NCBI RefSeq assembly: GCF_021917145.1 | Contig: NC_061065.1 | Location: forward strand, 14,618,924 to 14,682,923 | Source of the DNA: Hypomesus transpacificus | Lineage: Eukaryota > Chordata > Actinopteri > Osmeriformes > Osmeridae | Length of the DNA stretch: 64,000 nucleotides | Reading direction: 5' to 3' | Shown here: in pieces, positions 14,025-27,420 of the stretch | Layout: every line of letters starts with the position of its first letter | Position numbering within the stretch: the stretch's first letter is position 1 | Notes under the pieces: model-generated | Seen by the model: the letters and a program-made list of their open reading frames with translations, nothing else | The model's database searches: none | What the model was told of the DNA's origin: nothing | Made by a program: the position numbers and the translations under genes

Positions 14025-14427
14025 GTAGGACCGATCTGATCATTACATTCACCAGTGCCTTTTCCGTTTATGCAATCTTGATCTGCCACTGTCATTCCAC
14101 GTTGTAGACGGGCATACTTTCGCAATCAACTATCTTGGAATAATTGAGTGAATGACTTGTATCATTTCAATCAGACACCCTAACCTAAAAGACAAGAACT
14201 GCCAAAATACGAATGGGTCCATAGTCCTAGTACATTCTTGAATAGCATGGGGAATCCGTAATAACCCAAGATACCCTCAAGTATTATGCAACACTTTTTG
14301 TTGCCCGGTACCGATTTCCTTACATCGGAGGCGAAGTACCCATAACTGGGTCCGCGCTAGCTTCAAACAGGCGCCTTACTTCCGAATCTCCCGGATAATT
14401 TTGGAGCAGCGCTCTCAGAAGGAAGGC

Positions 14428-16945
14428 ATGTTCGCCGCCGTGGAACATGGACCCGTGCTCTGCAGCGACTCCAACATCCTCTGCTTGTCGTGGAAGGGCC
14501 GGGTGCCCAAGAGCGAGAAGGAAAAACCGGTGTGTAGGAGACGCTACTATGAGGAAGGCTGGCTGGCCACCGGGAACGGGAGGGGAGTTGTTGGTGTTAC
14601 GTTCACATCCAGCCATTGTAGAAGAGACCGGCCCACTCCACAGAGGATCAACTTCAACCTCCGAGGGCATAACAGTGAGGTAAAATAACTTTGGTTGTTT
14701 TATCAACAAAATGTATACATTTCGATGGCGAAGAATGTTTATCCTAATTATTGAAGCTCTTGCAAAATAGTTAATGCATTATGCTCAAAAAGTACTTTTT
14801 TTATCATCACCTTAGTGGTAAGGAATAGACATGTTTGATGCCATGTCAATTAAGCACTCTTGACTCATAATTGCACGTTTGTGTGAACAGATTTGAATGC
14901 ACTGTATTCTCAATGCCTCTCATCCCAGAATTCAACAGTGTTTGAAACGTTCTCTCAGCGTGAGAGTGTCGTTTGGTACTGTGGGTCAGATGGGCCAAGC
15001 TGCTGTGTCAGCATTCCAGAAGGCAGCTGACTGGAGAGTGGAGCCCTACAGTGAAGCACTGAAGTGTTGTCCATTCTGCCCACTCACACAGGGCTATAAG
15101 CTAGTTCCTGGCTCTCACAGTGACAATATGGCGGAGCGAGGGCCTATGTGCTCCATGTGGCTCGCTGGTCCACCACAATACGGGCCTACTGTGGCGAGGG
15201 GTGCTGCTGAGTGGTGCTGAGTAGCCTCAGAACAGCAGCCTGCGTTCCCCCAGGGTTGGGTTTCCTGTCTACCCGTAGAGACGGAGATTCTCCCCTCCTC
15301 GTCGTTTCTCCCGTAATGAAGTCGATCATGTCTGTCCTCGGCCCATATTTGATCTAAGGCAAGAAATAAGCGGACGCTTTGGGGGGAATGTAAAATCCAT
15401 CATTTGGTCGCCTCGGCCCGGCGCATAATTCTGCGTCTTTGACAGTCGGGAAATTACGTAGCCTAATGAGTTCTGTCGGGTTATGACAGATGTGCTCGCT
15501 CATTCACATCACAGCTCTGGTGACGAGCAGTGAAATGGAGAGTTGAGGTTCTGGTTTGTGAGACTGAGGAGTGTCTCTCTGGTGAGATGATTTTGGGGTG
15601 AAGTGTTTTTTCTCCTGGGACCTGTTGGTGAGGGAGCGACATGGTGTAGAACAGACACGCAGGGAGGTGTCCTGTAGGAAAGGAAGTCATTTTAGTTAGC
15701 CTACTTTTCGAACCACTGAACGCATTGATGCTGAGTATGATGACGGTGACGCTGTAGTTATCCTCCATGTTTTAGAAATGCTCCATAGATGATCGAAGGA
15801 GAGGAGACATGTTTCCCTTCATGTTAAAACCCCTCTGCAAACCCAAGAAGCTGCTCTCTCAGCATCCTGGGGGGAAACGTCCTTCAAACACCAGCCCTCA
15901 ACATTGCCATCCTGGCTGAAATGACATCATGTCCTGGCTGTGACAGACTCACTGTTCCCAGTGTAAAACAGACCAGAATACGTTAGCTTATCCTCATAGG
16001 ACACCGCTATGTGAGCCAAGGTTAAGTAAGCATATTGTTCACCCCAGCTGCATTGACGACATGAGGATTTGTGGTTATCTTTACAACGTGGAAGTTTGTT
16101 TTGAACCACAAGTGTCACAAGGTTTTGAACAGAGAGGAGCTTTGAACTGAGGGGTGTTTTGGCCGATAGCCAGTCCTGGTCATGGAGGAAAAGTGGATGG
16201 CAGTTTGTGTAGAACGACAGCCACTTGTCTGGCACGTATATCTCTGAGGTGGACGTCTGAAAGATGGGGTCTCAAGGTAATAACAAGAACGGGACCTTCT
16301 AGATGGATGCTTGTGTTCTTGCCCTAGTTTACATTTTGTTTAGTTTGTTTGCTTTACTTTTCACCACTCAGTAAGGGCTGGGGCCAACGCTGATTACAAG
16401 GTAGCTAGTTCTCAGGGGCGTGTGTGTAAAGTGTCACACCATGTTGGACTACCTGCCATCTATACTTTGTCTTTGTTTCTACCATTCTGGTTTACGTGCT
16501 CATGAAAGGATGAGGGGGACAAGAGGGAAAATTCAGAGGAACACAGAAGACACACTGTTGATTCCAAAAGTTGTAAAGTGGAAAGGACAACAGAAGTCAG
16601 AGGACAGGAAGAGAGGGAGACTGAGGAGGACAGAGAGAGAGAGAGACGAGAGAGGCGAGAGATACGAGAGAAGGAGGTGATACAAAAGAAGACAAACTAA
16701 TGGGAAGAAATGGTATGAAAGAGAGAGAGAGACAGAGAGAGAGACAGAGAGAGAGACAGAGAGAGAGACAGAGACAGAGAGAGAGAGACAGAGAGAGACA
16801 GAGAGAGAGACGAGAGAGGCGAGAGATACGAGAGAAGGAGGTGATACAAAAGAAGACAAACTAATGGGAAGAAATGGTATGAAAGAGAGAGAGAGAGAGA
16901 CAGAGAGAGAGAGACAGAGAGAGAGACAGAGAGAGAGACAGAGAC

Positions 16946-16976
<31 letters not shown>

Positions 16977-19368
16977 CAGAGAGAGACAGAGAGAGACAGA
17001 GAGAGACAGAGAGAGACAGAGAGAGACAGAGAGAGACAGAGAGAGACAGAGAGAGACAGAGAGAGACAGAGAGGGAGGTAGTAGGGAAGAGAAAGGGTGA
17101 AAGGCTCCTTGCGGCCAGGAGATGAGACGCTTGGCCGTGCAGGGCTCCTCTGGCCAGGTGTGAGTCTCGCACACGCTCTGTGATGTGGACTTCAAAGCGT
17201 CACGGCTCCAGAGAGGTAGGAGAAACGTGTGAGACGGGGGGAGACAGAGGGAGATGGGGAAGGAAGGAAGAAAGCAAACGGAGAGGAGAAGCGAGGCAAG
17301 CGAGGGAGCGGGCAGCAGGAGATGTCATCATCTGGTTATGTGTGTACCTCGCAGGCCTAATTATTTTTCGTCTTCTCCGGCAGGGCCACTCAGTCCTGCT
17401 GTTCTCCCTGACCAGACTGTGTGCTAGCACCACAGCTCTCCCTGACCAGACTGTGTGCTAGCACCACAGCTCCCCCTGACCAGACTATAGCACCACAGCT
17501 CTCCCTGACCAGATTATAGCACCACAGCTTTCCCGGACCAGACTATAGCACCACAGCTCTCCCTGACCAGACTGTGTGCTAGCACCACAGCTCTCCCTGA
17601 CCAGACTGTAGCACCACAGCTCTCCCTGACCAGACTGTGTGCTAGCACCACAGCTCTCCCTGACCAGACTGTGTGCTAGCACCACAGCTCTCCCTGACCA
17701 GACTGTGTGCTAGCACCACAGCTCCCCCTGACCACACTATAGCACCACAGCTCTCCCTGACCAGACTATAGCACCACAGCTCTCCCTGACCAGACTATAG
17801 CACTACAGCTCTCCCTGACCAGACTGTGTGCTAGCACCACAGCTCTCCCTGACCAGACTATAGCACCACAGCTCTCCCTGACCAGACTATAGCACCACAG
17901 CTCTCCCTGACCAGACTATAGCACCACAGCTCTCCCTGACCAGACTGTAGCACCAAAGCTCTCCCTGACCATACTGTGTGCTAGCACCACAGCTCTCCCT
18001 GACCAGACTGTGTGCTAGCACCACAGTTCTCCCTGACCAGACTGTGTGCTAGCACCACAGCTCTCATTGACCAGACTGTATGCTAGCACCACAGCTCTCC
18101 CTGACCAGACTGTAGCACCACAGCTCTCCCTGACCAGACTATAGCACCACAGCTCTGCCTGACCAGACTGTGTGCTAGCACCACAGCTCTCCCTGACCAG
18201 ACTGTAGCACCACAGCTCTCCCTGACCAGACTGTAGCACCACAGCTCTCCCTGACCAGACTGTAGCACCACAGCTCCCCCTGACCAGACTGTGTGCTAGC
18301 ACCACAGCTCCCCCTGACCAGACTGTAGCACCACAGCTCTGCCATGTCAGCACGTTTCTGCCATGTCCCACATCTACCTCATTGAAGGACGCTGAGTTGT
18401 CATCACCGATTGTGTGTACGTGGTTGTGTTGGTGTTTCTGTTTGTACGTGTGTGTGTGTGCACAGTTGTGCACGTGCGGCGCGCACATTGGTTTATAGGG
18501 GCAGTGAGGCTCTCCTTTGGCCTATATTACAGCAACAGCTGGCAGTGGGACATAAGCATCTTTGCTACAAATCTGTTTGTACATCAGAAATACATATCCT
18601 GCAGTAGCTTGCCCCAATTGAAAAGAACAAGTAAAGCGATGGGCCTTTCAATGAGATTGTAATAGCCTCCATCTGCTCCAAGACTTGTTTTAATAATATC
18701 ATCTGAAAAAGCAGCCCTCCCCCCATCTCTGGGAAGAGTGGAACTTTTCAACGATCCAACAAATAGGACAAGTACTTGACAGTTAACAGTGGTTTGCCTG
18801 TCAATCTTATTCCCACCAGAACAGATCACGCCGGCTGATGACAACACTGAGCTTTGAGTTCTGTCTCTTTGTTTGTTTGTGTGTGTGCGTGTGTGTGTGT
18901 GAGGGAGTGTGTGTGTGTGAGAGAGAGGGAGTGTGTGTGTGGCAAGCAGTGAGATGAAGGAGCATTAACAGTGACAATCTCAAGGGAGGCGTTTTACTTT
19001 TGGGGCTAAAAATAAGAAATGTGTACTGTCATTGGAGACTCTGCAATAAAGAAAATAGGCTGTGTGTGTGTGTGTGTGTGTGTGTGTGGGAGAGGGGGGA
19101 CAAGTACAATATGAAGATCAACTCCGTTGTGAGTGTGCTGGCTGGTGCATTGTTCTCAGTCCCTCTGTGTCAGGAGGACCACACCCTGTCTTCCCCAGTG
19201 GGTTTGGGAGCAGCCTGTCCCCTGGCCTCCCTCCTGGTTCTCTCCTCTGGGGGTAATAAACTGCAGGCTGATTGGAGGTGTCATATTCCACCAGGTGGAG
19301 GAGACCCTGGGACCACTGATGACTGTTGATTTGTCTAGCTCTGTCTCTCTTTCTCACTCACTCACTCA

Positions 19369-19406
<38 letters not shown>

Positions 19407-22400
19407 CCTACTTTTGATATACGTCTGCTCATGACTGGAACGGATCCTTAACTGCGCTCTTTTTACCACACCCAACGACAGAGCACCTCCCTCAAGTCTC
19501 CTCGGAAATCACATTTGGGCACTCTGTTGGGCCCGCGGGTGAATAGCTGTGTTTACATCATGACGTAGCAGCCTGCAGCCTGCAGTGGGTCGCCAGTAGG
19601 GATCATATCCCCTGGTCTGCACTACACCACTGCTAGCACTCGACAAGCCAGTCCAATCAGAGATGATGATTTGCCAGGAAAACAGCACGGTCTGAAGCCT
19701 AGCCTCCAAAGTGGTTGTGTAATCCTGATAAAGCACAGAGCTGCATCCCTCTGCCTGTTTGCCCCTGTGTAAAGCTCTCCTCCCCCCCACCCCCGCCGCC
19801 CCATCCCTGAAGCCCAGATGTGGTGGTGGTGATGTGAGTCTATGTTGGGACACGTGTCCACGCGCGCATTAAAAGCAGCCTCCTCCTCCTCCCGCCCCGT
19901 GACGCTCCATCCTGGAGCCTCATGAATAAATCAGCTTAGAGCTGTGGAGGAGGAAGAGGCCATGTGGGGACAGGCCCACAGCTGACCTGGGACCTGCCTG
20001 GAGAGGAAGGGAGGAGAGGGGGTGGGGGAAGGGGGGAGAGGAGAGCAAAGATGAGTGGGGAGATTAAAAGCGGGGACAGGGAAGGGAAGGGCCAGGACGA
20101 GCGGAGGACAGAAGGGAGAGGTGGGGGAAGAGAGGGTGGCTCATCTAGCCGGGGCTCAGTCCTCATGGGTCGCAGTGGATGAGCAGGTGATGGCTAATGT
20201 AACAGCTCGGGTCATCCTCAGCCGTGTCCAGTCGGGTTTGGCTGCATCTCTTCCGACGTAGTCCCCCCATCCCCCCCCCATGCAAAACCTGCTGGCTTTT
20301 TCTCCTATGTCTCTCTCCTTACCTCTCCCCCCTCGAATCTTTCTCTATTCTCTCCCCCCCCCCCCCCCCTCCTTTCTCTTTGTCTGTTTCTTCTCATTAG
20401 GTTAGCAGACCTGCGGCGCGTTCAAGTGTCAAAAGCTGAATGTGCTTACTGGCAGCTTTAGCACGCTAATCTATCTGTCGAGGACTTATTATGTAACACA
20501 CAAACACCTACACCTGAGAGAGTAGGTGTGTGTGTGTGTGTGTGAGAGAGAATGAGAAAGCAACACGCCATAAAGTCTTGTCCAAGGCCGCCGTGTCCAG
20601 TCACTAGCGCCCAGCGCCCAGCGCCCAGCCTCCCATTATAACCAGCGGACATGCGCTTTGATCAGATATTGATATGTAATAAAGTTCTGCACGCCCCCCC
20701 CTCCACCTCCAAGGTCCCCTCCTGCTGACCCTCATGTCCCGCAGCAAATCATCCCCCCTCCTGCTCCCGCCCCCGGCATCAGGTCCTAGCGCAGTGCTTT
20801 CCTCTAATTGAGTTCCCCCTCTGATTGAATGTCCCATCAGACACTGACACAGAAGGGGGGAGAGAGGAAGAGAGACCAGAGGGACATTATCTTTCCCTCT
20901 CCTTTTGTTCTCTCTCTCTGTTGCACTTGCGTTCTTGGTGTGTGTGTGTGTGTTCATCCATCCATGGTGAATGCAAACATGTTTAGAGCCTGTGTGCAAT
21001 TCACCAGTGGGAAAGCTGCTTCTATGCATAGAAAATGTTAGTCTCACACCTTCCAAATTAAACCACTTTCATATCCTATTCCGCAGATTTCATTAACTTA
21101 TTCATTAGATTTCCGGTTTCATGAATAAATGAATATGGAACTTATGAAGGTGGTCCAATAGACACAGTGTGTTCGCAGACTTTTGAGAAAGCCATTTGGT
21201 TACTGTTATTGTTTTATCAGTCTCTGAGGGGGGGTTATGAGGCGTCTTGTTCCCCCGTCCTCCAGTGTGTCAGTCTCTGAGGGGGGGGTTGTGAGGCGTT
21301 GTGTTCCCCTATCCTCCAGTGTGTCAGTCTCTGAGGGGGGGTAGTGAGGCGTCGTGTTCCCCTATCCTCCAGTGTGTCAGTCTCTGAGGGGGGGTAGTGA
21401 GGCGTCGTGTTCCCCTATCCTCCAGTGTGTCAGTCTCTGAGGGGGGGTTGTGAGGCGTTGTGTTCCCCTGTCCTCCAGTGTGTCAGTCTCTGAGGGGGGG
21501 TTGTGAGGCGTCGTGTTTCCCTGTCCTCCAGTGTGTCAGTCTCTGAGGGGGGGTTGTGACTGTGAGGTTAAGTGTGTAACCAGCAGACTGTCTTCACTGT
21601 CTCCATGTGACGTCTGATCCTCTGAAACACTGTGTCATTGTGTGATGCTCTGCTGTCCCTCACGGCCACCCGCCCAGCTCACACTAATCTCCTCGCACAC
21701 ACACACACACTCCCACACACACACACACTCCCACACACACACACACACAGACACACACACTCAAGAATTGCATTCACCTCCGTGGAGAGACCAGGTGCGT
21801 GTGTGTGTGTTTCCATGTGTCCGTGTGTGTAAGTGGTTACTTCTTTATTTTCCGGCTGTTCCCTTTTGAGTCTGCAAACCTTTTTTACTGTTTAAAGAAA
21901 CCGATCCAGTAAATCAATCTAGTTAGCCTGAGAGGGGTCGCAGACAGTGCACTGGAACATCCCGAAATAATCACCGCTTGATGGCCGCCAGAAACATGTC
22001 ACATGACGTCGAGCCTAGTGTCTCTGTCTCCAGCCCTGTCAACACGCATTACAGAGCAGGAAAGAGCTTTGTGCTCACACAAACATGTCATACGGAGAAA
22101 CAGAAACGCACACGACACCCTAACTGTGACTGTCCTACCCCCTAACAATCACAACAACCCACTACGGCGTCGCCGGCACATCCTAACAAAGCCCTCCGGA
22201 GGGAGCGACATTGACCAACGAAAAGATCCATTCGAATCGACCTGGGCTCCGCGCCTTACAAGGCTCTCTCTCTATCGTGCTGTGACACGGAGGTCCAGGG
22301 CCATGATGGAGAGGGCAGGCTGTCCCCTGTGTGTCTGCCCCGCTCTCCCCCTCCTCTCCATCCTCCCTCTCCATCCTCCCTCTCCATCCTCCCTCTCCAT

Positions 22401-23435
22401 CCTCCCTCTCCTCCTCCGGTGCACGGCGCTTCTCTTTGTCCGGCCTCCTATCAGTCTGGACGGGAGTGGGGGACAGGACAGGACCCTCAGACCTCCTCCA
22501 GGATGGGGGTCTGTGGGAGTGGGTGGCTGAACGGTGTCAGTCTGGCGTGCAGGGCAACTCATGTTGCGCGCACGCGAGAGACGGGGAGAATGGAAGGCCG
22601 GAGGGACGGCCGTTATCGGAGAGAACTTCCCCTCGTGTCCAGTGGAAATGGGCGGCCGTTGGTTGGAGCGCATTTTCATGGTGAAGTGTGTGTGTGTCCG
22701 TCTGCACGCGCGTGTGTGTGTGTGCGCTCCTTCGGACACCCACACGGTAGATTCACACACAGTCTCCGTCCCCCTCCAATCTCCAGCACGCACCAGCTTG
22801 GACCAGAAGTCATGAGCCCACAAACAGGTGACAGGTGAGCGCTCAGCCCGGCTGAAGCGTGCCCGTCCAACGTGCTCCCCCGTGAAAGCTGCTGCTGAGC
22901 GTGATTGGTGGACGAGCGAGCGATTGAGGGGGGGGTAATCTACTGCTGAACCCATACAAGAGCTGATCTGATGGACCTGCGGTCAGTCTAAGCCGCTGGA
23001 AAGCCTCTGCTGTGTTTGTTTCTGTGTGTGTGTGTGTGTGCTCTCCACGTGCTTTACAGCGAGAGGAGATCTGCACCAGGCTTGAGATTATACCTATGGG
23101 AATAGGCAGAGTCACGCTACAGACCTGAGAGAGTAAAGAGAGAGAGAGAGAGAGAGCGAGCGAGCTCAGAAAGAGAGAGAGAGTTCAGAAAGATAGAGAG
23201 AGACAGAGAGAGAGCAAGCTCAGAAAGAGAGAGACTGTTCACACCTACTCTCCGTTCCCACCTCCCCTGGTGTGAGGTACTGCCAAAAGGTCAGAGGTCG
23301 CAGCTGTGCTGCAGGTACACTGGGTGTCTGTGTCTCTCTGTCTTCTCCATTGACCTCAGGGGGGTCGTGGCTCCGCCCAGAGCTGCTGTCACCGGCACAC
23401 CAGACAGCTGGATCTGGTCCTTCAACCCAGCCCCG

Positions 23436-23488
<53 letters not shown>

Positions 23489-25087
23489 TCTGCAGCACAC
23501 CTCTTTTTTATCCTCTTTCTGCTCTCTCTCATTCTCTGCCTGTCTGGCTTTTCTCTCTCCGACTTGTGTTTTCTGCTGTGCTATTTTTCCAAACCTCCCT
23601 CATCCACTCTCTCTCTTTGTGTTGAGTCAGTCAGTAACGACACCATCCACGTCCCCCTTGTTCAGGGGAAGTGCTGTTTAGCCCCCCACCCAGTTTCAAG
23701 TGATGAGTTTGAATGGCGCTGTGGAAAGAGAGCTATTTTTACAAGTATTACACACGAGTTTTTGATTGTACCAGACTGTAGTCTTGAGTGGTGTGTGATG
23801 GGTGGGGGGGGGGGGGGGGGGGGGGGGCTAATAAGAACTCATTTTAGACACAAGGATATTAGCACCTCGTTTGCGTCACGTTGGAAACAAGGCTGACCCA
23901 CTTTCTGATTGATTCCCTTCCAGGCTCTGAATTTAGCTCCTCAATATGTTCTCAAATCTAGTTAACTAACTTTGCTCTTTTCCATTTATTCTGTGATGCG
24001 CGTGTGTGTGTGTATGTGTGCTAGGTGGTGCTGGTGCGTTGGAACGAACCCTTCCAGAAGCTGGCCACCTGCGACACAGACGGAGGCATCTTCGTGTGGA
24101 TCCAGTACGAGGGCCGCTGGTCTGTGGAGCTGGTCAACGACCGCGGCGCCCAGGTCAGACCCAACACTGACCGTGCCTCTAAGCGGACCACAGCACTGCG
24201 GGTTATGATGGGGAGGGACATGGGAAGCATAGCTCAGTGGTAGAGGGCTTTGACTGGAGGTCCAGAGATCCCAGGTTCAAATCTCCCCCGTACGTTGCTT
24301 TGGCGAAATGATCACGTGTATAAATAGACCTTGTCCCTGTAGCTGACCTTTAACCTCTTCCTCCAGGTGAGCGACTTCACCTGGTCACATGACGGCACGC
24401 AGGCTCTCATCTCGTACCGGGACGGCTTCGTCCTGGTGGGCTCGGTCAGCGGCCAGAGACACTGGTCGTCTGAGATCAACCTGGAGAGCCAGATCACCTG
24501 CGGCATCTGGAGCCCCGACGACCAGCAGGTAGAGCAGCGCGTCGGCCATGTCGGATCTGTGACCCGGCAGTTTCCAAGGACCCCATTCATTATTCCGTCG
24601 TGAGGCTGGAAACTGAGAGCACGGGGCAGCCAGCCTGTGTGGCGGACGGTCGCCATTTTGTGGCACGGCTGTTCCCCTTACATACCTAGAACAGCCCTAC
24701 ATAACAAGACAGGCGGTCAGGGCATCGGAGTTTCGGCGTGTTTAACTGAACCTCAGTCTGAGTGCGTCTTCACCACAACGGACTTTTTGAGAGCCGTTGT
24801 GTCAGAGCGCAGAGGTCGCCCGCCCTCCAGGCTGCGTCGTCAGGTGGTATTTGAAGAGGGCCACTGTCAGGGATGTCCCCGTCTCCGTGTTTGTCGGTTT
24901 TGTCGGGGTGCATTTGGGTCTGGCCGTGTGGCCACGTCAGCTCAGCTCAGCTCAGGTGTCACTGAACTAGCTCTCTTGTCTGTTTTGAGTTCCCTCTCTT
25001 TCACTGTTTTCTCTCCCCCGTCACTCTCCCTTTTTCTTCCTTTTATGGTTTCTGTCTTTTCCCAGCTCTTGCTTCCCGTCTTCCCCT

Positions 25088-25151
<64 letters not shown>

Positions 25152-25955
25152 CCTGTCTCTCTCTCTCCCTGTCTCTCTTTCTCTCTCCCTGTCTCTCTCT
25201 CTCTCATATCCGAGAAAGAGTCTTTCGTATGTTCAGTTCTGGTACATTACTCATAGACAGAAAGTGTGGGATCGTGTCTGCCCCTGTAGAGTAGGCTTCC
25301 TCTGGAATAGTCCTCTTCTTTTGTCTCAGCATGTCCGCCAGACGGATCGCGCTCACCTGTCCCGGGCCCCTCCTCTTCCCCCTGCAGGTGTTGTTTGGTA
25401 CTGCGGACGGCCAGGTGATCGTGATGGACTGTCACGGGCGCATGCTGGCCCACATCCTGCTGCACGAGTCGGACGGCATCGTCAGCATGTCCTGGAACTA
25501 CCCCAACTTCCTGGTGGAGGACAGCAGCGAGAGCGACACCGACTCGGACGATTATTTCCCACCGCAAGGTACACACACACACACACACACACACGGTGCG
25601 GTCCCTGTCCCAACAGCCTCCAATGACTAATCCTTCCGGCAAGGTGAGCCTCCCCCCTTCCATCCTCTGTATGTCCACCCCCCATACCCCCTTCTCCCTA
25701 GATAGGATAGGCTATTAATACCTGCCTCCCCCCCCCCCCCCCCCCACCTGGGTGAATCAGCCCCACTCATCTTTATAATCTTTGAGAACAATGATTTAAT
25801 CAGCACACAGTTTTAATCTGTGTAAGATGGAGGATACCGTAGGAGATGGTATGTTCTGGAAACGGAACACCAGAGAACAGCTGGTTCCATCCCACGGATG
25901 GAGATGAAAGCAGATGTGTGGCCATCTGTCCTCTACTCCTCCGTTTCCCCCCCCC

Positions 25956-26003
<48 letters not shown>

Positions 26004-27365
26004 CATCTCTGTCTCCCTCTCCGCTCTTTTCCTTTGGTGACCTGTTTTGAGAAGAGTAAAGAGAGCTTGTCTGTGGCCAAATGTCTTTCTCCTGAAGGTC
26101 TCGACTGAAAGTTATTTTAATGTTAGCCGCCATTTAAGGCCACTGCGTGCTGTACATTCAAACTGCGTTCGAAAAATCAAAATGTTCGCATCTCTACCTT
26201 TCATGTGCCATGTTAAAGGCATGTTAAAGCACTGGCTTCGTCCCCCCCCCCCCCCCCTCCCCATACATCTACTGAAAGACGCTGAGCTAATTTCTTCAGG
26301 TACTTGTGCCGGCGATGCTCTCTTGACAGGCTAGCGTGATAACTCCTGACCCAACCACAGATAACGGAGGGAGGGGGGGGCCACTGAGGACTGAACACGT
26401 GCACACTGCGATGGGGCCTCCGATGGCCACTAAAATCAAGAGAGTGTGAAAACGGACGGAGGAGGGTGGAAAGGGGGGGGGTGGGGGATTGGGGGAAAAG
26501 GGCCCAGCGCAGGAGGGGAGGACGTGGCGGGGCGGACGTGTGTGTCATTGGTCCGACTTTGCCACAGGAAGTCCTGATTGCTGACTTGCTGCAGGGGGAC
26601 GGTGGTTGAGGCTGGGCGGGGCTTGTTGTCGTAACAACAGCAGCTGTCACACAGGCTGAGGCACACGTCACCGGACCCCTGGGTCTGCGACACACACACA
26701 CACACTAATGCACACACACACACACACACTAATGCACACACACACACTAATGCACACACACAAACGCTGTTACTGATGCGATCATGATGATCGCCAGCTA
26801 GGTCTTTATTGGCGGAAACTTGAGCAATAAAACCCATGCTTATAAACACCACCTGGTTTCCTTGATGACAGTTAGTTGCTATTACTGGAAACAAACAGGA
26901 TGCATGAGAACGTTCTCCACCATGCGTACGTTCTTCAACATGGGTGCATTCTCCAGCCGAATGGTTGACGGGCCCTAAATAATAAAGGACTGTCCTGAAT
27001 GGCGTTAACACCTGGCCCTTACTCTAACTCCCTTCACACCAACACACATCGTGCCCCTCGGAAATGACCAGGAAGAAAACAGGCCTCGCCCTCTGTTCAG
27101 CTCCTCGTCCCAGCAGGATGTTTGATTCCAAAGTAATGTGATGCCCCAGTTAACTCAAAGACACACAGCTGCTAGCGAGGCTCGCTAATGGCTCTGTTCC
27201 ACCCCTCAGTGTCCGGGCGGAACACGCCTTCCTGCAGGTTCGCGGGGCATGCGGCTTGGGGGAACAGCGGTCGGCCCGCCTCAGCGGTTTCCCAGTCAGT
27301 GGGGGAGGGTTTGGTGTTTATGGGTTCTCTCTCTCTCTTCTCCCAGCTCTTGCTTCCCGTCTTCC

Positions 27366-27420
<55 letters not shown>

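Larger units (their letters stand above)
14680..24024 (+). other. tulp4: tulp4 intron 1 (9.3 kb), repeat-rich
   Basis: This intron holds a (GAGACA)n-rich block, two minisatellites, several (GT)n and (CT)n tracts, poly-C and poly-G runs, and GC-richer non-coding DNA near 19500-22900. Long open frames here (for example 14897-15220 and 22272-22955) follow simple-sequence composition and lack any recognisable domain. I see no convincing exon. Confidence 0.7.

Noticed and set aside
14897-15220. 107-codon plus-strand frame after tulp4 exon 1
   Set aside because: No domain, no splice partners and inside a long intron.
16533-17195. 220-codon minus-strand frame of Ser/Leu repeats, and similar frames over (CT)n or (GA)n tracts elsewhere
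   Set aside because: Pure simple-sequence translation without start context or conservation.
18015-18488. Repetitive minus-strand protein-like frame over the minisatellite
   Set aside because: The repeat unit simply lacks stops in this frame, and unit lengths of 29 and 34 bp break periodicity. No gene evidence.
22272-22955. 227-codon minus-strand frame and overlapping plus-strand frames in tulp4 intron 1
   Set aside because: GC-rich intronic sequence with overlapping frames on both strands and no recognisable family or splice pattern.
24228-24300. tRNA-like sequence with A and B boxes
   Set aside because: The acceptor stem does not pair and the fish SINE tail follows, so it is a SINE, not a tRNA gene.
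24637-25626. 329-codon plus-strand frame
   Set aside because: It runs through tulp4 intron 3, a CT microsatellite and exon 4 in the wrong frame.
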